Made by a program: the position numbers and the translations under genes. A DNA stretch of 64,000 nt, taken from the NCBI GenBank assembly GCA_026874595.1, contig CM049312.1:48117429-48181428 (forward strand), read 5' to 3'. Source of the DNA: Sipunculus nudus. Lineage: Eukaryota; Annelida; Sipuncula; Golfingiida; Sipunculidae. Shown piece after piece: positions 13,621 to 24,851 of this stretch (the first letter of the stretch is position 1; the number at the start of each line of letters is the position of its first letter). The notes beneath the pieces were generated by a model that saw only the letters and a list, made by a program, of their open reading frames with translations, searched no databases and was not told the origin of the DNA.

Positions 13621-14934
13621 TAGTCATCTAAAAAACTCTATCAGATTTTGCTTATTTTTTGGCTAACTGCATTTTCTTAGATTTTATAGGGAAAAGCTAA
13701 AAAAGCTTTAAAAATCTTCTCTGAAACTGTTCAGCCAAAGTGTTAAATAATTCACAGAAATGATTCCTGGAACAATCTCTCAAGTTTGTTCGAATGGTTT
13801 AAGTTTGGTGATTTTTGGCAGAGTTACAGGAGGTTGTACTCAGTCATCTGTCCAAAAAAGCACACTAAAAATAAAATCTCAGAAACAGATTTTGCTTATT
13901 TTTTGGCTAACTGCATTTTCTTAGATTTTATAGGGAAAAGCTAAAAAAGCTTTAAAAATCTTCTCTGAAACTGTTCAGCCAAAGTGTTAAATAATTCACA
14001 GAAATGATTCCTGGAACAATCTCTCAAGTTTGTTGAATGGTTTAAGTTTGGTGATTTTTGGCAGAGTTACAGGAGGGTGTACTCAGTCATCTGTCCAAAA
14101 AAGCACACTAAAAGTAAAATCTCAGAAATGGCTAGAGCTATAATCACCAAATTTGATACCAATGTTTGTCACATATTTCATATCTGAAATTGAGGTATTG
14201 GTGGCGCCACCTGCATTGATCTGTTTTTTACAAGCGAAAATGTAATTTTAAACTCTTCTAGCTGATACACTGATTTATGATGAAACTGTTAAGCTGATTG
14301 GTTTAAACTTTACAAGAATTATTCTATGGTAGGGTTCTGCCAGTTTTATAAGAATAGATTTGGTAAATACAGCTTTAAAAAAGCATTGTAGCCAATTGAA
14401 AAAGGCTCTCTGTGTTTGAAAACAGATTCGACAACATGCTTAGTTTCAGCAGCCAATTCAAGAGGTCACTCAGTACAACCAGGTGGTGTCCAGACATCAC
14501 CATGGCAACTGACCTGGTTCTGGTGGGTGTCTAGACAATGTGTCTAGATGTCCAGACACAATGTCTAGATGCAGTATTCCCAGATTTTTGGAACTATATC
14601 TTTCAGCTGTTTGAAAAAACTTGGTTTGCATTTTTAGTGAATCTGTGAGCTTATGCAAAGGTGTGGCATCTTCCGTCGTCCGTCGTGCGTCATTGCTATC
14701 TCAAAAAGGGCAGGAGCTAGCATCATCTATGTTTTTCCAAAAGATTTGTCATCTAAAAAATTATCAGATTTTTAGCGAACCTGAGAGCTTATGCAATGTT
14801 GTTGCATCGTCCATCGTGCGTGTGTGTGTCGTGCTTAGTCTCTAGTTAACCATACCTATTTCAAAAATGGCAGGAGCTAGCATCACCAAATTTTTTGCAA
14901 ATAATCAGTCATCAGTCATCATTTGTTTATTTTT
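13621..14934 (+). repeat. family C body with 248-bp tandem duplication
   Basis: A segment starting CAGATTTTGCTTATTTTTTG at about 13640 repeats 248 bp later with very few differences. It is followed by C-type sequence containing GGTATTGGTGGCGCCACC (about 14192) and the TCTAGAC cluster. Two partial C 5' ends follow (TTAGTGAATCTGTGAGC at 14634 and TTAGCGAACCTGAGAGC at 14772), so several truncated C copies are stacked. Confidence 0.7.
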
Positions 14935-15155
14935 TAGCTCAGCTGACTAAAAGTCATCTGAGCTATAGTCGTGGTCCATTGTCCGTCCTCCATCCGTCTG
15001 TCCGTCCGTCCATAGATGTGGCACGTTTTGAAACCGTAAGACCTAGGAATCTAAAATTCAGCATAATGTTAGATGTCCCCAAGATCTCCTACCAAGCAGG
15101 AATCTGGGTTTTTGCAACTTTGTTCCTTTGAGAAATTAAGGAAAAACCTCAATTT

Positions 15156-17348
15156 TTAGAGAACCTGTTAGCTTATGCGATGGTGCGGCGTCGTCCATCG
15201 TACGTCGTGCGTCGTCTGTATGTTAACCATAGCTATCTCAAAAATGGCAGGAGCTAGCATCACCAAAGTTTTTGCAAAGAATCAGTCATCCAAAAAACTA
15301 TATCAGTTTTTGTTAATTTTTGTTCTTAAGGCATTTTCTTAGATTTTATAGGGAAAAAGCTAAAAAAGCTTTAAAAATCTTCTTCTCCATAACTGTCCAG
15401 CCAAATTGTCCTATATTTCACAGAAATGATCCCTGGAACAATCTTTCTCAAGTTTGTTTGGAGATTTTTGGCCGAGTTACAGGAGGATGAACTTTGTTAA
15501 ATGTGCAAAAAAGCATATTAAAATAAAATCTCAGAAACGGCTGTAGCTATCATCACCAACTTTATTGCCAATGTTGGTCACATAGGTCATATCTGAAATT
15601 GAGGTATTGGTGGCGCCACCTGCGTCGGCCTTTTTTGTATGGGGTCATCAGTGCCTGTATCACACTGAGGGCTACAAAAAACTTCTTCTCTGAAACTATA
15701 TGGCCAAAATGTTTAATATCACACAGAAATAATCCTAGGGTAGTGCTTTCTGAAGTTTGTTCAAATGGTCACTTTTCAGTGACTTTTGGCTGAGTTATGG
15801 GAAGCTGAATTTAGTCATATGCCATAACAGCCCATTTTAGCTCAGTGGCTACAAAGATCTTCTTCTCAAAAACCACTGCGCCAAAATCTTAAATCTCACA
15901 CATTAATTATCCTCAGATGTTAATAATTAAAGTATGTTCAGATGGTTTTGGTTCAGTGCTTTTGGCTGAGTTACGGGAAGCTGAACTTCTCAGTTTGCTG
16001 TATCTTACTATATTAGTTATAAACCTGGAAACGTTTTTTTTGACTGATGCCACTGATGAAACTAAAGCCAGTTTGTTAAAAATTTTACAAGAATTATCCC
16101 TACAATAATTCTTTTAATAATTGTCATAAATGGTTCAGCATGAATGATTTTTGGCTGAATTATGGAGATTGAATTGAGTCATTTTACCATATATGTTAGT
16201 TGTGTAATGCTGTTACATCTAGCCTGGCACCAGTTTATCAGCATCTATTACATCATGTCACTAGACATTTAGATTTCAGATTATCTTTGGTTAATATTGA
16301 CAAGAAAGTTTTTTTAAAAGCTTTTAAAAGATTTAGATTTATGATTTAAGTTATTCATCATACCAGGCAATGTTACAATTATGGATATTCAGCTCTATTT
16401 GGCTATATAAAGACAACTGTACGTGGATTATAAATTATTGGTATCCCTACTCAACTAAATTCAAGAATTTGCCATCAATCAGATATATCTGTATTTTAAT
16501 TTTGCATTCATTATGCATCTGTAATAATTTTACATATATTCCTGATTTCTTGTGTATGGATCTCACATAGCTCTTCATCATAGGCAAAACTGGTGGCGCC
16601 ATCTGCAACCACTTATGCACAGTGTCCATCTGTTCATCCTTGGGATAAAATCGCTCATATCTCAGGAGTTGTTGATTTATCCACCTGAAATTTTGCAGGT
16701 TTATACATCATGGACAGCTTTCTTGATTTTATGACAGGGGTCGCCACCTACATTCACATTTACTCTGCTGACATCCAAGCTCATATCTTGGGAACCCTTT
16801 TACCGATGAGGCCAAAATTTTGCATGTGTATAGATTTCACATAGCTCTTCATTATAGGCAAAACTGGTGGCGCCACCTGCAACCACTTATGCATAGCATC
16901 CATCTGTTGATCTGCCTTGGGATAGAATTACTCATATCTCAGCAGTGGTTTGACTTATCCACCTGAAATTTTGCAGGTTTATACATCCTGGACAATTTTC
17001 TTGATTTTATGACAGGTGGCACCACCTACATTCACGTTTACTCTGCAGACATCCATGCTAATATGCAACACACCTCACTCTATTCCCCATGACACTTAAT
17101 CCATGCCTCACTTCACCCATCCCACTCTGATTTCTGCGGATACACATAGTTGCTGGTCGACTACCCATATTCTAGTTTTAAAATGTCCTAGTCTGAAACT
17201 TGCAGGTCCGAAATGTCCATTTTGCTGAAATCATAATGACTAAGGTAGATATGCAGGATTTAAAAGGATCAATATTAAATTTAAAAAAAACCCCTCCATT
17301 CATACTCCCAAACTTTGCACAGGTTCGCATTAGGCCTGTAGGCCTTGT
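15156..17348 (+). mobile_element. family C element nested in A, carrying an F remnant
   Basis: It begins TTAGAGAACCTGTTAGC and ends with CACAGGTTCGC, the hairpin AGGCCTGTAGGCCT (17332-17345) and TTG. C body includes GGTATTGGTGGCGCCACC at about 15603. F sequence fills about 16548-17175 and ends ATTCTAG, followed by the usual C tail. Confidence 0.7.
16548..17175 (+). mobile_element. short family F remnant, about two 278-bp units
   Basis: It begins abruptly inside an F unit (GATCTCACATAGCTCTTC) and runs through about two units, ending with TGCGGATACACATAGT, the GTCGACTA hairpin arm and ATTCTAG. This is the same position in C as the 11-kb array at 1380-12600, but with roughly a twentieth of the copy number. 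Confidence 0.75.
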
Positions 17349-17522
17349 TAAGAAATTATTTCCTTTTAAATAATTAAACAAAATATAATTTAACCCATCA
17401 GTAGGCATTAATTGATAATATATGAAGCAAATCATGGATAAATAAAGGTGCAATTTAAATTGTGAAATCTGGAGTGTTATTTTTATATATAGTATTGCTT
17501 AGCAAAATTAAATATAATTTAT

Positions 17523-17524
<2 letters not shown>

Positions 17525-17558
<34 letters not shown>
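17525..17558. repeat. TA microsatellite
   Basis: An uninterrupted (TA)n run of about 34 bp inside the A element. Confidence 0.95.
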
Positions 17559-17559
<1 letters not shown>

Positions 17560-17949
17560 GTGTGCATAATTTGATGTTACCTGACTGAATAAAGTATAAA
17601 TGTTGATGCAGTTTAGATTTGTGAATCAATTTAAATATTCAGATATATATGATATTAGGCAAATATATAGTAATAATTATAAACTTAACAAAAATGACCT
17701 AACAAAAGAAAAAATAGGATCATATGCAAATATTTGTTCATTATTTTCCTGTCTCAGTAGAATGAAAATTAGAGTTATTTACTTTGTTTTCCATCTCTCT
17801 GCCTGTTTTTAAATATTTTAAATAATTTCTTTTAAATTTAATGTTTTCCTTTATGTATATGCAGAGGTGCTTCAACTCCCACCAGTCCCTGCAAGCACCA
17901 TTGAATTTTATTCTGTATTCTGTATTAATATCCATAGGTGTTGCAACTC

Positions 17950-17950
<1 letters not shown>

Positions 17951-17983
<33 letters not shown>
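17951..17983. repeat. poly-C tract of 33
   Basis: Thirty-three consecutive C. Poly-C tracts recur at the comparable interior position of other A copies (about 45731 and 49887), so the tract is an inherited feature of the family. Confidence 0.95.
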
Positions 17984-17984
<1 letters not shown>

Positions 17985-19116
17985 CCCCAGTCATTCAGCC
18001 CTAGTTTTAGGTTATTAGCATAAAAATAAAATCAGTACCTTAAATTTTGTCCAACTTTGGCCATGACGCATTTTTTCCTGTATGTACTTTGGATTTAATT
18101 TTCACAGCATGTACACATAAGGATTTAATCTGATAAAATCTGAAATTTTAAAATAAAAGCTGCAAAATTAGGCTAGTTATTGAATTTTTTTTGGAGGCTC
18201 TTGTTGTATTCCCTTACATTGTCAGGTAGTCCACTTTGGTCACTGTAGGTCATTCAGTGCATCCCTATCCTGAGTATGCTCCCTGATGTTATGTAATCCC
18301 ATCACTGGGGCAAGCCCTCACTCTTGTTCAGCTTGATCACACTGTCTGCAGTTAATACCACAGGGAGCCTTTCTTTCTCCAACCCCTCCCTCTTATAATT
18401 TCACATTTTTTTCAGCAACTAGCAGTCCCAACAGAAACCCCTCCCCCCCACCCACCCCTTCAATACACAGGACTAATAAACAAGACGAATCTTATAATTT
18501 TAACGTTAAATAAATTCTTTTTGTTGAGACTTGGACAATTTTGATTTTTTTTTTTAAAGAAAAATTGTTCAGGAATTTAATCCTAATATTCAAATGAGAT
18601 AGATTTAAGATAGATTTAACAAGATTTAAGCAGATATAAATACTTTGTAGCATTTCATTCATATCTCTTAAAGTTGGCCAAGCCTAGGTGTAAATAACAC
18701 TTTTAAACTTAGTTTTAAAATCAGGAATATTGGTCAAACTTTGTTGGATTAATTTTTACCTATTATGGCCATATATTTAACTTTTGAAAACTTAATTACC
18801 TTCACACATTATTTGTTTATGAAATGTTACTTTTATATAACACTTACTGTAGGCCCATTTTTCCCTAGGTGCATCACTAAATGATTTCAGGCCAAAAATT
18901 TCATTTATTACACAGTGTATATGCTTTAGCTCATGTCCATCATTCTATAATTTACAGAGGTCCATTTCAGCAGGGCCATTTTCTCTTAGCTTTTCAAATG
19001 ATAATATACATGATCAACCAAAAGAAATAAAAACATTTTGCAGTTACTAACATTTTCCAAAATTCAGCTGAGCGACGTGACCCATGGGTCCCTTGTTTTC
19101 TAACTGCATTTCCTTA

Positions 19117-19238
19117 GATTTTTGCACAGCGTCCATCTGTTCATCTGCCTTGGGATAAAAACACTCATATCTCTGCATTGGTTGGACTTATCCACCTGAA
19201 AATTTGCATGTGTATACATCTTGGACAGCTTTTTTTAT
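19117..19238 (+). mobile_element. left half of an F fragment split by an A insertion
   Basis: F-type sequence (TGCACAGCGTCCATCTG onward) runs to GGACAGCTTTTTTTATT, where A sequence begins. The continuation TTTTATGACAGGTGGCGCC resumes at 24719, after the A 3' end. Confidence 0.75.
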
Positions 19239-19619
19239 TAGCTCAGCTGACTGAAAGTCATCTGAGCTATAGTGATCACTCTTTCTCCGTTGTCCGTCTG
19301 TCCGTCCGTTAACCAGGCACAAATCGTAACTGCTGGACCTAGAACCTTGTAACTTGGGATTCTGAGAGGTCCATGAAAAATCTCCTTGTAAACCAGAAAT
19401 TAGGTCTCTGTTACCCATATCGTTCGAGCTATGGGGCCCCAAAGTACCCTACAAGAAAAGTAAAAAATTTCATACAAAAACTTCAATATCTCATTAACTG
19501 CTTGACTGATGGTCATGATTTTTGGCATACATATTGATCATGAGACGTTCCATCAGTTCCTGTAGACTGGTGGTGCCACCTTTATTTGTTTGGTTTTTTT
19601 TTACGAATTTTTTCTCTAT

Positions 19620-21003
19620 TTTTGAGACCTTTAAAAATGTGAACAGCTGTTAACAGGGCACAAATCATAAAGACTGAACCTAGAATCTTCATTCTTGACA
19701 AACTGAGAGGTCCATGAAAAGTCTCCATGGAAACCTGAAATAAGAAGATATGTTACCCATATCTTTTGAGCTGTGGGGGGCTCCCAATTTCCCCCCAGAA
19801 TAATGGAAAATTTGATAAAAAAGCTGAAATATCTGAACAACTAATGCAGAGATCACCATAATCGTTTGCATGGATATTGATCATGGAGTGTTTCATCAGT
19901 TTCTGCAGACCAGTGGCGCCACCTGTATTTGTTCAGGGTTTTTTTTAAGGAATTTTTTCTCTATTTTTGAGACCTTTTAAGATATGAACATCTTTTAACA
20001 GGGCACAAATCATAAAAACTGGACTTAGAATCTTCATTCTTGACACACTGAGAGACCTATGAAAAGTCTCCATGGAAACCAGAAATTAGGTCTCTGTTAC
20101 CCATATCCTTCGAACTATGGGGCTCCAAAGTATCCCCCAGAACAGTCAAAAATTTCATACAAAAACTTCAATATCTCATTAACTACATCACTGATGGTCA
20201 TGATTTTTTGCATACCTATTGATCATGAGATGTTTCATCCGTTTCTGCAGACTGGTGGCACAACCTGTATTTTTCAATTTTTACGAATTGTTTTCTCTAT
20301 TTTTGAGACCTTTAAAAATGTGAACAGCTGTTAACAGGGCACAAATCATAAAGACTGAACCTAGAATCTTCATTCTTGACAAACTGAGAGGTCCATGAAA
20401 AGTCTCCATGGAAACCTGAAATAAGAAGATATGTTACCCATATCTTTTGAGCTGTGGGGGGCTCCCAATTTCCCCCCAGAATAATGGAAAATTTGATAAA
20501 AAAGCTGAAATATCTGAACAACTAATGCAGAGATCACCATAATCGTTTGCATGGATATTGATCATGGAGTGTTTCATCAGTTTCTGCAGACCAGTGGCGC
20601 CACCTGTATTTGTTCAGGGTTTTTTTTAAGGAATTTTTTCTCTATTTTTGAGACCTTTTAAGATATGAACATCTTTTAACAGGGCACAAATCATAAAAAC
20701 TGGACTTAGAATCTTCATTCTTGACACACTGAGAGACCTATGAAAAGTCTCCATGGAAACCAGAAATTAGGTCTCTGTTACCCATATCCTTTGAACTATG
20801 GGGCTCCAAAGTATCCCCCAGAACAGTCAAAAATTTCATACAAAAACTTCAATATCTCATTAACTACATCACTGATGGTCATGATTTTTTGCATACCTAT
20901 TGATCATGAGATGTTTCATCCGTTTCTGCAGACTGGTGGCACAACCTGTATTTTTCAATTTTTACGAATTGTTTTCTCTATTTTTGAGACCTTTAGAAAT
21001 GTG
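19620..21003 (+). repeat. 681-bp tandem duplication inside A1
   Basis: The block starting at about 19620 repeats 681 bp later almost without change. It equals two 340-bp A1 units and is a recent dimer duplication analogous to those in the F array. Confidence 0.8.
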
Positions 21004-22311
21004 AACAGATGTTAACAGGGCACAAATCATAAAGACTGGACCTTGAATCTTCATTTTCGACAAACTAAGAGACCTATGAAAAGTCTCCATGGAAACCAGA
21101 AAATAGGTCTCTGTTACCCATATCTTTTGAGCTATGGGGCCCTAAAGTACCCCCCAGAATAGTAAAAAATTTCCATACAAAAACTTCAATATCTCATTAA
21201 CTACATCACTGATGGTCATGATTTTTGGCATACATATTGATTATGAGATGTTTCATCAGTTTCTTCAGACTGGTGGCTCCACCTGTATTTGTTCAGGTTT
21301 TTTTTACGAATTTTTTTCTTTTTTTTTGAGACCTTTAAAAATGTGAACAGCTGTTAACAGGGCACAAATCATAAAGACTGGACCTAGAATCTTCATTCTT
21401 GACAAACTGAGAGGTCCATGAAAAGTCTCCATGGAAACCTGAAATAAGGTCTCTGTTACCCATATCTTTTGAGCTGTGGGGGGCTCCAAATTTCCCCCCA
21501 GAATAATGGAAAATTTGATAAAAAAGCTGAAATATCTGGACAACTAATGCAGAGATCACCATAATTGTTTGCATGGATATTGATCATGGGGTGTTTCATC
21601 AGTTTCTGCAGACTGGTGGCACCACCTGTATTTGTTCAGGGTTTTTTTACGAATTTTTTTTTCTATTTTTGAGACCTTTTAAGATATGAACATCTGTTAA
21701 CAGGGCACAAATCATAAAAACTGGACCTAGAATCTTCATTCTTGACACACAGGGAGACCCATGAAAAGTCTCCATGGAATAAGGTTTCTGTTACCCATAT
21801 TCTTTAAGCTGTATGGCTCCAAAATACCCCCACGAATAATGGAAAATTTGATACAAAAACTGCAGTATCTCAATAACTACAACACTGATGGTCATGATTT
21901 TCGGCATACATATTTGATCATGAGCTGTTCCATCAGTTTCTGCAGACTGGGTGCGCCACCTCTATTTTTTTTTCAAATTTTTACGAATTTTTTTCTCTTT
22001 TTTTGAGACCTTTAAAGATGTGGTTATCTGTCAACAGGGTACAAATCCCAACAACTAGACCTAGAATCTTTATTCTTGTCATGCAAGGAGGCCCATGAAA
22101 AGTGCATGTGGAAACTTGAAATTAGGTCTCTGTTACCCATATCCTTCAAGCTATAGGCCTCTGAAGTATCCCTCAGAATAATGGACAATTTGATACAAAA
22201 GCTGAAGTATCTGAACAACTAATGCGGAGATAACCATGATTCTTTGCATGGATATCGACCATTAAGTGTTTTTATTAGTTTCTGCAGACTGGTGGAGCCA
22301 CCTGTAATTTT

Positions 22312-24534
22312 GTATCCGCCAAAACGCGTTTTGCGGATACTATGTTTTTGACCCGGTCTCTCCGCCGCCACTGCGTTCATTTCCAGAGAACTCCTCTGAG
22401 ACTAATCGACCGATTTTTCCGAAACTTACACCAGTTATCAGGTCACATGTGAACTGGTGCCTAACCAATTTGCGTTGACCTCTGACCTTTCCTCTCTGCC
22501 CAGCATCCATTTGTGCGTCTGTTTCCACACATAAACCCTCATATCTCGGGAACCGTTTGACCGATCAGGAAATAAAATGTACATCTGCCTTGGGTTAAAA
22601 TCACTCATACCTCTGCAGTGAATTGACTAATTCACCTGAAATTCGTCATGCTTATACATCCTGGATAACTTTCTTGATTTTATGACAGGTGGCACCACCT
22701 ACATTCACGTTCAAGCTGATGACATCCAAGCTCATATCTGGGGAACCGTTTGACCGATCAGGAAATAAAATTTATACAAATGTAGACCTTGGATAGCTTT
22801 ATAACATACACAAAAAATGGTGGCGCCACCTGTAACCATGTTTGCACAGTGTCCATCTGTTCATCTGCCTTGGGTTAAAATCACTCCTATCCCTGCAGTG
22901 AATTGACTAATTCACCTGAAATTCGGCATGCGTATACATCCTGGATAGCTTTCTTGATTTTATGACAGGTGGCGCCACCTACATTATAGTTTACGCTGCA
23001 GACATCCAAGCTCATATCTCGGGAACCGTTTGACCGATTGGGCCAAAATTGTGCATGTGTATAGATCTCACATAGCTCTTTATCATAAGCTAAACTGGTG
23101 GCACCACCTGCAACCATTTTTGCACAGTGTCTGTCTGTTTGTCTGCAGTTGGATAATGTCACTCGTATCTCGGCAGTGGTTTCACATAGCTGCCTAAAAT
23201 TTTGCAGTTTTATACATCCTGGACAGCTTTCTTGATTTTATGACATGTGGCATCACCTACATTATAGTTTACGCTACAGACATCCAAGCTCATATCTCGG
23301 GAACCGTTTGAACAATTGGGCCAAAATTTTGCATGTGTATAGATCTCACCTAGGTCTTTATCATACACAAAACTGAAGGGGCCACCTGCAATCATTTTTG
23401 CACATTTTTTACAGCGTCTGTCTGTTTGTCTGACGAGGCCTAAAATCACTCATTTCTCTGTATTGGTTTGACATAACTGCCTAAAATTTTGCAGGTTTAT
23501 ACATCCTGGACAGCTTTCTTGATTTTATGACAGGTGGCGCCACCTAAATTCTAGTAACGCTGCACACATCCAAGCTCATATCTAAGAAACCATTTGACTG
23601 ATTCGGCCAAAATTGTGCATGTGTTTAGATCTCACATAGGTCTTTATCATACACAAAACTGGAGGGGCCATCTGCAACCATTTTTGCACAGCGTCTGTCT
23701 GTTTGTCTGCCGTTGGATAATGTCACTCATATCTCGGCAGTGGTTGGACATAGCTGCCTAAAATTTTGCAGGTTTATACATCCTGGACAGCTTTCTTGAT
23801 TTTATGACATGTGGCGCCACCTACATTCTAGTTTACGCTGCAGACATCCAAGCTCATATCTTGGGAACCCTTTGAATGATTGGGCCAAAATTTTGCATGT
23901 GTATAGATCTCACATAGGTCTTTATCATACACAAAACTGGAGGGGCCACCTGCAACCATTTTTGCACATTTAGCACAGTGTCTGTCTGTTTGTCTGCCGA
24001 GGCCTAAAATCACTCATTTCTCTGTAGTGATTTGACATAACTGCCTAAAATTTTGCAGGTTTATACATCCTGGACAGCTTTCTTGATTTTATGACAGGTG
24101 GTGCCACCTAAATTCTAGTAATGCTGCACACATCAAAGCTCATATCTCAGGAACCATTTGACCGATTGGGCAAAAATTGTGCATGTGTTTAGGTCTCACA
24201 TAGGTCTTTATCATACACAAAACTGGTGGGGCCACCTCCAACCATTTTTGCACAGCGTCTGTCTGTTTCTCTGCCGTGGGCTAAAATCACTCATATATAT
24301 GTAGTGGTTTGACTTTTCTGCCTAAAACTCCGCATATGTATACAACTTGGACAGCTTTCTGGATTTGAGGTAGGTGGCACAACCTACATACACATTTAGG
24401 CTGCACACATCTATGCTTATATGCAACATACCTCACTCTTTTTTCCCATGCCACTCAATCCATGCCTCACTTCACCTGTTCCACTATGATTTTGGCTGAT
24501 ACACGTAGTCACTTGTCGGCTACCCGTATTCTAG
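22312..24534 (+). mobile_element. best-preserved family F element
   Basis: The 5' end is a long hairpin, GTATCCGCC..AAACGCGTTTT..GCGGATAC (22312-22340). It is followed by CCGCCGCCACTGCG and several 278-bp-type units, each with paired palindromes. The 3' end carries a degenerate copy of the inverse repeat (CTGATACAC), a short hairpin and ATTCTAG (CTAG at 24531-24534). It sits in the T-rich stretch of A1: left flank CCTGTAATTTT, right flank ATTTTTTTCTCTATTTTTGA as in uninterrupted A1 copies. No protein is encoded. It shows that the 278-bp repeat belongs to F. Confidence 0.8.
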
Positions 24535-24718
24535 TTTATAAAGTTTACACATTTTTTTCTCTATTTTTGAGATATATAAATACAGACTTAATCTTGGCCT
24601 GTTGGTTAATCTGTTTGATGCTTCAGTTGAATGAGAATATACTACCATTCTGATGATAAAATTTCCTTTTGCAAATCTCTTCCCAGTCAGCTGAGCATCT
24701 TGACCCATGGGTCACTTG

Positions 24719-24851
24719 TTTTATGACAGGTGGCGCCACCTGCATCACATTTAAGCTGCAGACATCCAAGCTCATATCTCTGGAACCGTTTGACCGATTG
24801 GGCAAAAATTTTGCATGGGTATAGATCTCCCATAGCTTTTTATCATTATTT
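24719..24851 (+). mobile_element. right half of the split F fragment
   Basis: TTTTATGACAGGTGGCGCC onward continues the F unit broken at 19238. It is itself cut by the next A element within the ATCATTATTTT stretch. Confidence 0.75.

Larger units (their letters stand above)
14935..19095 (+). mobile_element. family A element with C/F copy nested inside
   Basis: The 5' end AGCTCAGCTGACT lies in a hairpin (AGCTCAGCTGACT..AGTCATCTGAGCT) followed by a GTCCGTCC-rich head. The 3' end has TCAGCTGAGC, then the palindrome GACCCATGGGTC (19079-19090) and CTTG. Left flank TTTATTTTTT and right flank TTTTCTAACTGC rejoin to give sequence seen uninterrupted in C copies near 13650, so the outer limits look real. 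A C copy occupies 15156-17348. The interior at 18000-19060 matches the A copy at 44170-47352. Confidence 0.7.
19239..24718 (+). mobile_element. family A (A1 type) element, host for an F insertion
   Basis: The 5' AGCTCAGCTGACT hairpin starts at 19240. The 3' GTCAGCTGAGC (24686-24696), palindrome TGACCCATGGGTCA (24701-24714) and CTTG end it. The interior is a 340-bp tandem unit, each with one GGTGGCGCCACC-like palindrome (about 19569, 19912, 20253, 20593, 20934, 21272, 21612, 21951, 22290). F occupies 22312-24534. The rejoined outer flanks restore an intact F unit, which is strong evidence for the boundaries. Confidence 0.8.

Noticed and set aside
17841-18023. Open frame with a poly-proline run
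   Set aside because: The prolines come from a 33-base poly-C tract inside an A element.
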